A program made the position numbers and the translations under genes. 64,000 nucleotides of DNA from Trochalopteron elliotii. Lineage: Eukaryota > Chordata > Aves > Passeriformes > Leiothrichidae. Within the stretch, counting starts at the first letter, position 1; every line of letters starts with the position of its first letter. Shown here one piece after another: positions 50,991 through 64,000 of this stretch. Below the pieces are notes generated by a model. It saw only the letters and a list, made by a program, of their open reading frames with translations. It did no database searches and was not told the DNA's origin. The DNA lies in assembly GCA_024734555.1 (NCBI GenBank), contig JANPWX010000027.1:1189763-1253762 (forward strand), in the 5' to 3' direction.

Positions 50991-53900
50991 ATGGCGCGGT
51001 TGCCCGGCTGGGCGCTGCCCTGGCTGCTTCTCTTCTGCTTCCTGCCCGCCGCAGGTACGTGCGGAACGGTGCGGGGATGCGGCGGCACCCGGGGCTCTCC
51101 CAGCCTGGGCCACGACGCCGACGGTGCGGGGCCGTCGGGGAGAAGTGGCCGGTGCTTAAGTGCCACTCCAGCGCCCCGTCCGGGCACGTCTTTGTCTTGG
51201 CCGCCCACACCGGGAGCAGGTTCTCACCGAGGGTTTGTTTTCAGAGCCGGTGGCGGTGATGTCGGTGGACGTGGGCAGCGAGTCGATGAAGATCGCCATC
51301 GTGAAGCCTGGGGTGCCCATGGAGATCGTCCTGAACAAGTGAGCGGCTATTCAGCGCGCCGAGTGCTGCCGTGGGAGGGGTACCGGATGGGATCCGGTCT
51401 GTCCCGCCGCGGCTGTAGCCCGCCACCAGCGCCGGGAGCGGGCGAAAAAGGAGGGTGGCTGGGAATCGGCCATCCCTCTGTTGCCAGAGGAAGGCTCCCA
51501 TCCTCCCACGCAGGCTTGTGACTCAGTCGTGCCCCAGTTGGGCGGCTGTGGGGCGTCCTCAGGACAGTTTGTTAACTCACCTTTAAGGTGTTTGGATGCG
51601 CTTTGGGTACCTTTCGAGGGAGTGCCGAAAGCCCACGTGGTTAAGGACACGTTGTGGTGCAAACCCAGTTCCCACCTGTCCTCAGATTCTTAGTTCCCCA
51701 CAAGGGAGCCCAGAGCCAGGTTTGTTTTGCTGCAGCTCTTTGAAGCCTGTATTTGTAACGCAGGTTCATGTCTTGCATTCAGCTGCTGCTGCAGCCCATC
51801 CTCAAGTCACTGAGTGAAGAATCTGCAGGTGAAAGAGGACATACGATCAGGAATGTCCTCGGTTTCTGTGAATTTGGAGATAAGGAGATTTCTCACCCAC
51901 CTCCCTGAAATTTGGCAGTTATAGACAGAATGAGGGAACTGTCTTGCCTTCCTTATGGGTGGAGGAAAGCAAAAAGTAGTCTCATCAAAGCACTGAAGAG
52001 TGTGCAGGGGGGTCTTCTCTGATAGCCCCTCAGCTGAGCAGAGGCTGACCCCCCTCTCCACAGCAGATATCCAAGCACCTTCCCTTAGTCCTGGAATGGG
52101 AACAACAGCTTTCTTCACTGGAGACTAGAATGTTCATCTGTCTCAATTGATTTATTCCTCCCTCTCTCTCCTCAGGGAGTCAAGAAGAAAAACACCCGTG
52201 GCCGTTTCCTTGAAGGAGAACGAGCGTCTCTTTGGTGATGGTGCACTGGGGATGGTAAGAGTTCCTGTTTGCAGAATGCACGTATCCCATGTTGTGATAT
52301 ATGTCTGAGCCAGTGTTTTTATTGTTGTCATGTGCTTCTCATCTCCTTGATGTGTTATTGGCTCTGTGTAGTGACTGTGTGCTCCTACTCCCATAGCAGG
52401 AGTTGTTCCCCACATAGTCTGGGAGAGACTGGTTTGAGAACAGTGTAACTGAAGGAGTGCAAGTGGGTGATGTGGTTTTTTTTTTGCAGTCCATAAGGAC
52501 GCCCAAGGTGGCATTCCGATACTTCCAGGATCTGCTGGGTAAGCGGATCGATAATCCCCACGTGGCACTGTATCAGTCCCGATTCCCGGAGCATGAGCTG
52601 GTGAAGGATGAGACAAGACAGACTGTTATCTTCAAGTTGTCCCCGTAAGTGGCTGCTTTTAGGTTAATTGTGGGACGGACTTCAGCTGCCAGACTTCTGC
52701 GTCTCACTGTTGATGCCATCATTTTCTTTCCCACTGTAGAATGATACAGTATTCTCCTGAGGAGATGCTGGGGATGGTCCTGAACTATTCACGTGGTCTG
52801 GCTGAGGAATTTGCAGGTTGGAAGAATTCAGCTTTTTCTTGTTTGTATGTGTTCGTACACTATAGAATTCGAGTAGAGACAGAAAGCCTTCAGAAACCCA
52901 GGGGTTTTAGGTAGAGGCTGTTGCTTCTCTCCAGCTGTTGGCTGTAAGCAAGACTTAGTAGCTGTCCAGTTATCATTTGTTTCTAATATGATGCAAGTTT
53001 GGGATCTTGGATAAATTACTAGGAGGCTTTGTCACGTGGTCAGTGACACTACAGCCAGTCAAAAGACTTTTCACTGGAGAGTGAATATCATCTAGTGACC
53101 ATGTAAGGCTCTATGAAGATAGTATTTGTTGAAGTGGAAGGCTACCCAGAGCATTTTAGAGTATCCTGACACACAAAAAAGAGGTCAGTAGACTTGTGGC
53201 TTTGTGTGAATATGCCAGGTCTGCTTGGTTTCAGCAGGATACAGAGATTCACCCCTAGGGATCCTGGCTGCTGCTGCAGGGTTGCATTCTGTGCGAGTCT
53301 TCACCTTGGGTGCTCTGGGTTTGCTGCTGTCACTCCATCTCAACAAGTCTTTGCACGTGGCTACACTGATGCAGAGTTCCCTGCAACTGTTTCAGAGCAG
53401 CCCATCAAAGATGCAGTGATCACAGTTCCTGCTTACTTCAACCAAGCAGAGAGGAGAGCAGTGCTGCACGCTGCCCGCATGGCTGACCTCAAGGTGCTCC
53501 AACTGATCAATGACAACACGGCTGTAGCATTGAACTATGGGGTTTTTAGGAGGAAAGACATCAATGCCACGGCACAGGTAGGTGCATTTGGGAGATGCAG
53601 AGAGTCCTGCCAAGTTGCCTGCATGCAGGGGAAAAAGTGCTGCAGAAAAAATGCAGAGAACTTTTAAGTGGACTCTGCTGATCAAACAGTCTCCTCCGTT
53701 TTCATGTGTTCACCAACAAGACAAAGAGAATAAACGCTGTGTGCCGTGTATGGTGAAGCCTGAAAGCTGCTGGAGTGAGGGCAGGTCCTGGGAGTTCCCA
53801 TTTTGTAAACCTGTATTTGTTCCTTGCCCATCAGTTGGGGAAAATAACAGCAGCGATTACTTGAAGTGTTGGAACACTGACTCAGAAGTACTTGATTTTC

Positions 53901-56900
53901 CTGAGGCTGAAGAAAGAACAAAACTAAGGATTTTGAACTATGAAATAGATTAGAAGTTTTCTGGTCTCCTTCTGTCAGACATGACCCTGAACATCGCCTG
54001 TGTTTGGTCAAAATATGAGTCCTGCCCTTAGGGTATAAAGTCAGTCCAGGGAGTGGATAGCTGTGTGTCACACTGAAAGGGTTCTTTCCTTATTTGTGGG
54101 GGATATCCAGGTGTTACTGCTTCACTGTCCCAGCTTTTCTTTTCAGAATATCATGTTTTACGACATGGGAGCAGGAAGCACTGTTTGTACTATTGTTACA
54201 TATCAGACAGTGAAAACTAAGGACTCGGGAACCCAACCTCAATTGCAGATCCAAGGCATTGGGTAAGAATTCCACATGAGTTGCACAAATCCCACCCACG
54301 GGTCTCAGAAAAGAAGCCGTTTCTTTCACAATCTCTTAATCTTTTGTAGAATTTTGCAGTGAGGCTTCAGTACTTTGGATGGCTGAGGGGGAAACATTTG
54401 GAGCAAGAAAGCTTTGGTTGGGAATAATTTTGGTGTTTCTGTCTTTTGCAGAAGGTAACAGAACTTCCAGCAGCCTAGGAGAGAACCAGTGTACTTAGTT
54501 TGCTTTAGGCTTGCATTTGATAGCCTCAAGCCATGTAAGCCTATTCCATTTCATATAATCTTGTAGAGTGTATCAGTTGGAAGAAGAGGAATATACTTTT
54601 AGAGAGGAATGAAAATGCAGTGTACTTAATGCATTGCCAAATAAAGAGGGGGGTGCTGTGCATACCCAGCCCAGCAATTTTAACTCCAAAGCATTTAGAT
54701 TGTTGTTTTTAAGAAAATACCTGGGACCTGATACAGTTGTCCTTTGGCTTCTCAGGCGTTTGACATGCTTGGCAATAAGGCATTTACCTAAAATACAATG
54801 AAATTTCCTGTTGAAAGGCTGTTGTGGTGCTGGATCTCTTATTTCTGTCTTTCACTATAATGTGTAATTTTGGGGACAGCCTTTATTCTTTCACAGTCAT
54901 CACAGCTGATAATACTGCAGCTACTTTTGACCACTTGCTGCTCTGCATATTTGTGAAATAAAAAATGAGATTTGTTTGGTTTTCAATTTGGTTTTGGTTA
55001 TTACACCTCTGTTCACTCTTTTGCACAGGTTTGACCGTACTCTTGGAGGTTTAGAGATGGAGCTTCGTCTCCGGGACTACTTGGCAAAACTCTTTAATGA
55101 GCAGCACCCTTCAAAAGATGTCCGGAAGAATCCTCGGGCCATGGCCAAACTGCTGAAGGAGGCCAACCGCCTGAAAACTGTGCTGAGTGCCAATGCTGAC
55201 CACATGGCGCAGGTCTGACCTGCTGGGGGTTCCTGCTTCTTTGGGGCTAAGTGTGGGGTGGGTTGAGGACTGGTGTAAGGGAACGCTGTCCCTCTGCAGC
55301 GCAGGTCTGCTGAGGAGCATCGCTCCCGGTGGTCCCTCTCAGCTTGTGCCCGCTTGGTAGCACCGGTGATTGAGTGGATTGAAGATGAGTTATTCGTGTC
55401 AAGTATGTTAAATAAACTTTCACTGAGAGAAGCTGTCCGTTACACCCATGTTCCATCCTCTCATCACCTTAGCAATGGTAGGGTTCAGATGAGTGTGGTC
55501 AGGTCTGTTTTGTGTTACAAAAGTTAGAACTTTCTGCACACTGGGCAAAGATTTTGCTTGGAAAATGCTCCCCAATTAATTTCATGTTGCCTGTGGTTTT
55601 TTTCTGAACAGATTGAGGGACTACTGGATGACATAGACTTCAAAGCCAAGGTCTCAAGACAAGAATTTGAGGATTTGTGCCACGACTTGTTCAAGCGTGT
55701 CCCAGGACCCGTGCAGCAGGCTCTGAGTAGCGCACAGATGAACATGGTGTGTTTAAGAAAATGCATTACCAAGCCTGAAACTTCTGTGTGTGGAGCTGCT
55801 GCCACATCATGATTGAGGCATCAGTGGTTGTGTTATCAGAACTGTTAGGAGGTAGATGCCTGCTATTGTGACAGTGATGTTGGTGCTACAAAGAGTTTGC
55901 CTGCTGCAGAGTCAAGCAGGAGTGTGTCACACTTCCCGTGTACTATCCACCAGAAATTAGGGACTTGGAAGAGGGGCTTCTTTTTCTTAAAACCCTTCAC
56001 CCTTGTGGTGTAGGTTTGAAATAATCATGTTTCCTCTTCTTGTCTTGGACACTGGTTCTGGTCTCACTCCTGAAGTTTTAACTGAATGAGTCTGGAAACA
56101 GAATTATGGGTGTTGGGGTTTCTCCTTTGCACACTCCCTGAAGGGAGCCCTGTTGTGGGCTGCAGTTGGACCAAACCTGAGGCAGTACTTTGGAGAGAGT
56201 CACTGTGGGTTAAATGCTCACTTTCTAGGGTGCCACAACTTTAGAGCAGCTTTGGGCTCTGATAGTCAATGCAAGACACTGAGTTACTTCTTAGAGTCGG
56301 GATTTCTGCATGTTCAGATCCAGCTGGATCTTGGGGTCACGGGCTCCTATGGCATTGGGCTGTAGTTTGTCTAATTTTGAATCAAGCCCCATGTTTCATT
56401 GTCTTGAAGCCACCGTCATGTTGTCACTTTCTGACAGACCTGACCCCAGTGCCTCGTTGTTGGCATGGCTGATGTCCATCTGAGATCTGTTGGGCACTGG
56501 CCTGCACAGGGACAGTAGGGTGTAGTGTGGGTGTTCTTAGAGCACCATGTCAGCACGTGGTGACTGGGGAAGGACCGTAAGGAAGCCCTGGACTTAGCTT
56601 TCCAAAACTGCTTTCTTAAGACAAGGTGACTGTTTCCAATCCCTAGGATGGAATTGACCAGGTGATTCTAGTTGGCGGTGCCACACGGGTCCCCAAAGTG
56701 CAGGAAGTTTTGCTGAAAGCTGTGGGCAAGTGAGTATGTGAGGCCCCCTTCTAGTCTGTCTCCCACTGACAAGCTGCTGTTTATGTAGGGGCTGCAAACT
56801 TCATGTCTGTTGCTTTTCGCTTTCTAGAGAAGAGCTGGGCAAGAATATCAATGCTGATGAGGCTGCTGCTATGGGTGCAGTCTACCAGGCAGCTGCTCTG

Positions 56901-59900
56901 AGCAAAGCCTTTAAGGTGAAGCCCTTCATTGTTCGGGATGCCGCTGTGTTTCCTATCCAGGTAACCTTTGGTTTTCCTTCTCTTGTGCAAGGTATGGGGC
57001 TGTGCTGGGAGAAGTGATCCAGGTTGGAACCTCTTGGCTTCCTTTGAGTGTGGAAGCTCTGGAGATCTTTCTGCCAATCTAATAAAGAAGGCAGAAGGAA
57101 GTCTTCTTTGTAAAAGAAATGCAGTATCCAATGAGCCAGCCATATGCAAGTATCAGTTGAGGAATATTTGCCTGCCCCCCAACTTTTGCATGAGGCAGAG
57201 CAGTTGAACACTGCTGATGTAAGATGCCACAGCTTGCAGTTGCTGAGTCTTATTTTCTGTTTGTGATGCAGGTAGAGTTCACTCGTGAAGTTGAGGAGGA
57301 TGATAAATCCAGGAGTTTAAAGCATAACAAGAGGATTTTGTTCCAGCGCATGGCACCCTATCCCCAGCGCAAAGTAATCACTTTCAACCGCTACACAGAT
57401 GACTTTGAGTTCTATGTCAACTATGGAGATCTGACATTCCTGAACCAGGATGACCTGCGGTGAGTTGAGCCAGCAGCTTGGTGGCGATGCAACTTGCCTG
57501 GCTGGAAATGTATTGCCTGTGTGTCAACTGGCACTGGCACATCTGTTCTCTGAGCTGCATGTCCTTTACGGGACCGAGCCCTGCCAGTTTTTGCAGTTGC
57601 CCATCACCACCAGCATGAGCAAGAGCAGCGATTGGCTGTTCTGCAGCACCGTTGTCCTGAGTTCTCTCTCTGCTTTTGTCTCTGTGCCATCAGAGTTTTT
57701 GGTTCTCTCAATCTCACTACTGTGAGGCTAAAGGGAGTTGGAGACAGTTTCAAGAAGCACTCGGACTATGAATCCAAAGGCATCAAAGCACATTTCAACA
57801 TGGATGAGAGTGGTGTACTGAGTCTTGACCGGGTAAGCACCACCCATTGGGATGGTTGTCAGCTGATGTGTTTTTCAGTTCTGTCCCTCTCTCTGGTCAC
57901 TGCTTATAACTAATTCTGAGCTTTTATTTCCCAGGTGGAATCGGTATTTGAGACCTTGGTGGAAGACAAGCTGGAGGAGGAGTCAACACTGACAAGTAAA
58001 TGCAGAACTTTGATAGTCATACTGGCTGTTTTGTTACTTGAAGTGGCTGAAATCACTACAGGCATTGTGTTTCTTTGGGTTTGGGGTGTGGAGGTTACAC
58101 ATTGTGACTGTATGTGTGGCTGTCTGTGCACACAAGGACATGCAGGGAGGTTGGAGAAATATGAGTCTGGAGTGTGTGAAGCTCACCTACATGACCAAGG
58201 GAGCCCCTTGGTGATCATTGCAGTTGTGAGGGAAAGGACTGAGAGCTGAAGATTACTTTCTTCCTCTGGATACGTAACATTATGAATTTTTTGTCTCCCA
58301 TCAACAGAACTTGGAAACACTATCTCAAGCCTGTTTGGGGGTGGTGGCCCTACACCAGAGACCGGAGAGAACCTGACAGACTCAGTTCAGGTGAGCCCCA
58401 GGGTGACTGCTACTGGAAGGAAGCCCTTTTGTCTTGCTGTGGCAATTATGTAGAATTACCTGTTCTACAGGTGAAACATTGCAGGGAATTTCCACATTTA
58501 AAACGTTGTTTTGCTTTCCCATTTACTTGCTTGTGATGACCAGGAAGAGGAAGAGAGCCTAGCAGAAGCAGGTAAAGAGGAGCAGGGGGAGAAAGAAGAC
58601 CAGAAAAGCCATACTGTAGATGCTGGTGGAGAGCAGGGACGAGAGAAGCAGCAGTCTTCAAGTCAAGCAGAAACTGCCTCTCCAAAAGTAGAGTCACAGG
58701 GAAAGGAAGAAGGCGAGAAATTAGACCCTCAGGTGAGCATCAGATTGAAGAAATGGGACTGGTTTTAGTACCTAAGAAATGGCATTTCCTCAGTGGAATT
58801 CTCCCTTCCCTTCCTTCGCCCTGCCTTTGAAAAGAGTTACAGAATCTGAAAATCTGTTCCCCTGCTTGAGAACATACTTTGTGTTACAGAGTCCCAAAGA
58901 AAACAGAGAAACTGCAAAAGAGGAAGAACTGTCCAAAAGTTCCAGTGACAGCACAGCTAGCAAAACAGAGGAAGAGAAGATCAAAGCACCCAAGAAGCAG
59001 AAGCTTGTCCATGAGATCACCATGGAGCTGGATGTAAATGATGTGCCTGACCTGGAGGAAGACAAACTGAAGAGCTCGATGAAAAAGTAGGTTTGATATG
59101 GCTCTGCTGAGTTAGAACTCTAGATAAAGAAAGTAAATTGCTTTGGAATGGTGATGGCTCACACAGAGTGCTGCTGACCTCAGAAGCCGGTGTGTGGGAT
59201 GTGCTGCTCAACCAAAGGCACTTGCTACCTTTGATTTCTGTTCTCTTTGCATGTTAGACTCCAAGACTTGACAATCAGAGATCTAGAGAAACAGGAAAGA
59301 GAAAAATCAGCCAACAGCTTGGAGTCATTCATCTTTGAGACCCAGGTAAGAGAGGGATATAAAGAAATGAGAATTCCAGGGGAGCAGTAGAAGTGTTTTG
59401 CACAGCTTTTGGCTGATCTGAGTGCAGGGGAGTTGTTTGAGCTGGGAGAAAAGCTGATTTGAAGAGCCCAGGTTTTGTCTTTCAGTCACCTTTTCAAATG
59501 CTGTTAGACTTCCCAGGCCCGTGTTTCCTCAATACAAAATGAAGCTTCCCTTCAGCATGTCTGACACTTTGAACAATTGTCTGTAGACTGTAAAGAAGCT
59601 ACAGCTTCTCAGGTGCTGTTGTGCAGAAGAAGCAAAGAGTGTTAAGTGAGTGTGAAATAACGACTGTTGCAGTGTTACCATCATGGGATGTGGGTGTATC
59701 TGTACCTGGTGTATTGCTGTTGTGCTCTTGGAAATGCTAGGAGCAGAGCTCAGATTTGGGAGACTGCAGGCAGCACTCCAGCCCAGTTGCAAGTGAGTGC
59801 TCTGGTCCTTTTTATGCTTCCAGGTTCAGTGGTGTTTGACCAGAGTGCTTGCTCTGTTTTTTCAGGACAAGCTTTACCAAGAGGAGTACCAGTTTGTCTC

Positions 59901-62900
59901 AACAGAGGAGCAGAGAGAAGAAATTTCCAAAAAGCTTAGTGAGGCTTCCAGTTGGATGGAGGAGGAGGGCTATGCAGCTGCAACAAAGGTATTGCTGTGT
60001 GAAGTCAGGATACCAGTCAGCTGTCACTGACATGGAAGTGACCACAGAGGCTGACAGAGCATTTGTAATCTGGTTCTTGAGAGTTTCTTGCTTCATTAGT
60101 GTATTATGCACAGAACAAAACAAGAAGTTGTCCCAGCCATTGATGTTTCTACAACGGCTTCAGCAGGAACCTGTTGACTGAAAGCTTAGTTATGGGGCTT
60201 TTTACCACACTGAAATGGTGTATTTGACAGAGTGAAAAACAAATGCAGTTATAACTTCTGAAGTTGCCAATGCTAGACAGTGGTCAAAATAACTGCTTTC
60301 TCCTCTCCCCCATTTTCAGGAGCTGAAAGACAAGCTTTCAGAGCTGAAAAAGCTTTGTAGGAACCTTTTCTTCCGTGTTGAGGAAAGAAGAAAGTGGCCA
60401 GAACGCCTGGCTGCTCTGGAAGGTCTGCTCAATCACTCCACCATCTTTCTCAGGTAAGGGCAGGCTTTTGGGAAGGAATGTCATGCAACCGGTCATGTAT
60501 GAGCTGCCAGCAGAATGAGATCAGAGTGGATGTGAAAGTCAGTGGCATTTCCTGAGAAAAGATAAGCAGAACCCTCCTCCCTGGTGTCCTGTTCTGCAGG
60601 ACCTGTGAACAGGTGCATGTGAGCTCTGTGCAGAATGGGGGGCAGGAAGGTCCAGCATGGTTGTTGTGATGTTTTTGTATTACTGGAGCTGTAACCACAG
60701 AGTTGCCAAAGTGCAGTCTGCTTGCCTTAACAACAATAAGATTTCTTATCTACAAGGGGAGCCCGAATGATTCCAGAGTCTGACCAGATATTCACAGAAG
60801 TGGAACTGAGTACACTGGAAAAAGCCATCAATGAAACAACGGTACTGAAGGATGGAGTGATGCTGGGGGAGGGTGGGGTGGCAGTTTGGGTTATGACCTG
60901 TACTTTCACTCAAGGTCATGGAGTAGAACGTGCATGTTTTGTTTTCGTGCCACCAGCAAACCTTTTGTGTGTTTCAGTGTTTCCTAATGCCCAGCCTGAC
61001 CCCCTTGTGTCGGTGGGGAATTGTAATTCCTGTATTGCATGTGGAATTGTCTCCAGGGTGGGGGTGGAGCCCAGTGATCTGACTGTGCTCGGTTTTTAAA
61101 GGCAGGCGCTGGGTTTTGTTTCTCTGTCTTATGTCTGGGTAACGGAGAGGTTGGTGGAAATGTAGCATGGAGGAGAGCTGTCCTGAGTAAAGCAGAATAG
61201 CCAGGGGCAGTGACTTTGAGATACTGTAATACTGTTCCTGGAACCCAGAAGCATTCCAAAAGCATCTCTTCCCTCGTGTCCCACAGATATGGAAAAATGA
61301 GACGCTGGCTGAACAGAACAAGCTTACTCCTACCGAGAAACCTGTGCTGCTCTCTAAAGATATAGAGCTCAAGATAGCAGCCCTGGACAGAGAAGTGCAG
61401 TATCTCCTGAATAAAGCCAAGTTTGTAAAACCCAAACCCAAAAGGGAGAAGAATGCCACAAAAACTGATTCAGGCAAGAATACTACAGCAGCCCCTGAGA
61501 CTGATAATACTATCCCTCCTACGGAGGGGAAACAAGAAGGTAAGTAGGAGGCTTGGAGCATGTAACTCCCTATTATATCATTACCACGTGTAACACATGT
61601 TTCTCTTGATTGAAGGGGAGCTAAAGAAGGGAGGACAGTAGTTACCTGTGAGATTGAGTTTGCTCTTCATTTTCAAAGACAGCTGGGAAAATCTATGTAT
61701 TGTAGTGTCCTTTCCCCCCTCACCATTTGTTTGGGTTTTTTGTGAAGAAGCAGAAATAATTTATAAATTTCCCAGGATAGTCAGTGTCTGTCTTCCTGGC
61801 TTGTTGACTTTTAGGAAAGGTAAGCCATTGACTGCACTTTGATGTACCAAGCTGAATACTCAAGGTCCTGTCCTAGATAAATTAGTAGAATGAATTGTTG
61901 ATCAGAAAGGTTTGTCATCTAGATCGACCCCAGGAAAAAAAAAATCGCTTGGAGCACTAGGACTTACAGTTTTTTGAACTTTCTAAGATCTCAGGTCCCA
62001 AGTGCCCTGGTCCTTTTAAATCTGGAGTGCTGTTTGTCTGCGTTCCTGCCAGTTCCTCTGGTCTGAGTAAGGGATTGTGCTCATAGTCACAGCTCCAAAG
62101 GTCATCTGCCTGTGCAACCAGTCAGTCTCCAGGGCTTCTGAGGACATAAAGCCTGGCACTCAGAGGGAATACAGAGCAGTTTTGTGGTGCTTCTTTTTGA
62201 GTGTTGTAGAGTGCTCTGCTGTGAGAGTGAACTGTTATGGTCCTGTTGAGGTACCACAGCTGGCTGGTTTAACCTCACGTTTATTCACCTAATCTCTTTG
62301 CACCTTGTCTCCTGTGTGTTCTCCCTTGATTTTTGTTTTTTCTGCTTTAGACGTAGACAAACTGGAGGATATTGATCCAGCCAAGGAACCTCCTACAGCT
62401 GAGAAAGCAGCAATAGATGATAAGCCTGGATCAGACTCTGGTGGGTAAATGTTCTGCTAACGATCTGGAACTTGGGAGCTGCAAGTGCAAGATGTCTGGG
62501 GGCTTCTTTGCAGATTTTTAGCTGTAAGAGGTAGTGTGATGGTAGAACCTGACCGCTGGTCCATTGTTAGTTCTGCAAACAGGAAGACAAATTTTGGTTC
62601 CTTGCTGTTCTTATGTTTTTGTTGTTCAGAGTGGAATTCTAATGCACCACTGCTGCTTTGTGCCCATGTCCCTGCAGATTGCAGGCCAGTCCCATGGCTG
62701 TGAGATGGGCTATGCTTGAGACCCGCTGTGCTGCTCCTGCTGCCAGGGCAGTGCTGTTAACAGGGGCAGAGTTCATGTCTTTAGCTCCATGGAGCTGAGT
62801 GTCAACTCCCAAAACCTCTGTATCATGGACTGCAAGTTTTGTGGCAAATTTTGCAAATGTCAGAGACTCTCAGTGCTGCTTTGCATGCTGTGAAAACTAT

Positions 62901-62993
62901 TGCGGTGTGAAACTGAGTTTGCTTCATTACACAGGGTCCAAAAAAAAGAAGGCAGAAGCTGGAGGAGAAAGCAGGAAAAATGATGAATTGTAA
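50991..62993 (+). CDS. HYOU1: HYOU1 (GRP170/ORP150), ER Hsp110-family chaperone
   Basis: Twenty-four exons join to 996 residues; human has 999 as I recall. Exons: 50991-51054, 51245-51338, 52176-52254, 52490-52644, 52740-52816, 53396-53577, 54147-54262, 55029-55212, 55612-55746, 56647-56729, 56828-56960, 57272-57459, 57694-57832, 57935-57995, 58308-58390, 58544-58732, 58890-59086, 59258-59345, 59866-59988, 60320-60453, 60757-60841, 61287-61539, 62351-62440, 62935-62993. A leucine-rich signal peptide leads into the Hsp70-like ATPase domain: phosphate-1 motif [13 protein letters not shown], connect region [11 protein letters not shown], phosphate-2 [12 protein letters not shown] and adenosine motif [14 protein letters not shown] beta-domain, a long Glu/Lys-rich acidic loop (exons 58544-59086), a helical C-terminal domain and the ER-retention signal NDEL follow. 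GRP170 is a nucleotide-exchange factor for BiP and a holdase. All introns are GT-AG. The acidic loop is the most diverged part. Confidence 0.97.
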
Positions 62994-63623
62994 CACCCTG
63001 AAATCCCACGAGTGTCAGCATCTATTTATTTCATAGTTACTTTCTTGTTTTTCTTATGGACCTGGTTCGTCATGATGTAAATGGAACACAACAAGAGTCT
63101 GACAACACAATGGGATAGAGATGTAAATTTTTTTTTGTTCTTTCTGCCGATTTTGCCTCTACTAACTTAGTGAATTGGTTTTTGTTTTTCTTCTATTATG
63201 TGTGGCAGACTGCCCACCAAGAATTGTCCCTGTTTCAGTACAGTAGTCACCAGAGTGACTTTCCTGTGGGGAGAAAGCAGTAAAGAAACATCTTAAGGTG
63301 TAGGAAGTAACTTGGAACATAAACTCTGCCCCACCTCTTGTGAAGATGATTGCAGAAGGATACAGACCTGAAGTGCAGTTGTCTTTGCATTTGAAGCCCT
63401 GACTTCGAGCGAATGTGTGATTTCAGCTGGTGGGAGGTGTATTAATACTTGGCAGTATACATGGGAAGGTGGAACAAAATTGGGAAGGTAGATTATCTGT
63501 GCTTTGAGATATGGCTGTGTCTGTTTTCCATAGACTGCTTGTTAAAACTGTCTGTGCTCTGTAGCAGAGTCCAAAAACCATGAAGTGAGACTTGACAAAA
63601 AGATTCTGTTTATAGTTTTAAAA

Positions 63624-63647
63624 GTTCAGAAAATGCATTTTCTGAAC
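63624..63647. repeat. Perfect 24-bp palindrome
   Basis: GTTCAGAAAATG is followed at once by its exact reverse complement CATTTTCTGAAC, with no spacer. The flanking bases (A on both sides) do not extend it. It sits in the AU-rich HYOU1 3' UTR. Confidence 0.95.
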
Positions 63648-63930
63648 ATTGAATGCAGAGGAGAGGGAAAGATGGGCCATGTTGGCACATCCTGTAGTCG
63701 GTCACAAGGACAGTGATACGGATCAACCAAACCTGGAAAGTAATGGCAACTGCCTTCCTTCCTCGGTATTTCGTGCACTTGGAACGACTTAATCGTGTGA
63801 CCTTACCTGTCCCTGGCCGTGACCTCCTGCCTCCTCGGACCGTCCCTGCTGCTGCCACACACGCGAGTGGGGTCTGACGGCTGCGAATGCGCATCTGACA
63901 TTGTTCTCCATTCTGGCCTCTTCAACCAAA

Positions 63931-63936
63931 AATAAA
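63931..63936 (+). terminator. HYOU1: HYOU1 poly(A) signal AATAAA
   Basis: AATAAA is preceded by an A-rich stretch and followed ~20-45 bases later by GTGTGTGCC, a typical downstream element. It is the only canonical signal I found after the stop. Confidence 0.8.
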
Positions 63937-64000
63937 ATGACACTTCCTGACAGGCTGTGCGAAGCGGTGCCGTGTGTGCCGGGGGCTGGGGCGGGCCGGG

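Larger units (their letters stand above)
62994..63955 (+). other. HYOU1: HYOU1 3' UTR
   Basis: About 960 bases of mostly AU-rich non-coding sequence run from the HYOU1 stop to just past the AATAAA at 63931-63936. A perfect 24-bp palindrome lies at 63624-63647. From ~63780 the sequence becomes CpG-richer, and the last 45 bases of the window are strongly GC-rich, suggesting the promoter of the next gene. Confidence 0.7.

Noticed and set aside
49688..51208. 506-residue minus-strand frame and similar + frames over the 50556-50941 gap
   Set aside because: Ns remove stop codons, there is no recognisable protein, and the flanks are the PHLDB1 3' UTR and the HYOU1 promoter.
63610..63894. 94-residue minus-strand frame at the end of HYOU1
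   Set aside because: No family is recognised and it covers the HYOU1 poly(A) region; it is kept only as a weak hint of an antisense exon.

Overview
The window is vertebrate nuclear DNA. It most likely comes from a bird, from a gene-dense, GC-rich chromosome homologous to the region around human 11q23.3. The bird call is an inference from complete vertebrate orthologues with short introns, the near absence of interspersed repeats, and assembly gaps sitting in GC-rich promoter or CpG-island blocks. The species cannot be named from the sequence.

Layout, left to right: the 3' part of KMT2A (MLL1; Taspase1 sites to SET domain, + strand, 1-8056, then a ~4 kb 3' UTR to ~12060); TTC36 (+, 12372-13262); TMEM25 (+, 13990-15681); IFT46 (-, 16655-20162, first coding exon missing); ARCN1/delta-COP (+, 20729-27164, 3' UTR to ~28650); PHLDB1/LL5-alpha (+, 5' UTR exon ~28.74 kb, coding 33287-49506); HYOU1/GRP170 (+, 50991-62993, 3' UTR to ~63955). 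I rebuilt each gene exon by exon from splice sites, reading phase and remembered vertebrate protein sequences. The joined coding lengths divide by three: KMT2A 1483 residues in the window, TTC36 189, TMEM25 368, IFT46 346 visible, ARCN1 509, PHLDB1 1316 (1455 with three cassette exons), HYOU1 996.

These are not an operon. They are housekeeping and regulatory genes: histone H3K4 methylation, a TPR protein, a neuronal Ig membrane protein, ciliary transport, COPI coat, cortical microtubule anchoring and an ER chaperone. KMT2A-TTC36-TMEM25-IFT46-ARCN1-PHLDB1 keeps the human order. The PHLDB1-HYOU1 junction does not, because many genes separate them in human and HYOU1 has the opposite orientation there. 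There are three multi-hundred-base N gaps (20322-20721, 34624-35000, 50556-50941) and one single N inside a perfect 57-bp duplication.

I found no CRISPR array, phage or other novel system. The most interesting leads are a possible second N-terminal exon and three or four phase-0 cassette exons in PHLDB1, a GC-AG intron in KMT2A, a MEF2/AP-1 cluster in a PHLDB1 intron, a perfect 24-bp palindrome in the HYOU1 3' UTR, and the rearranged PHLDB1-HYOU1 junction.
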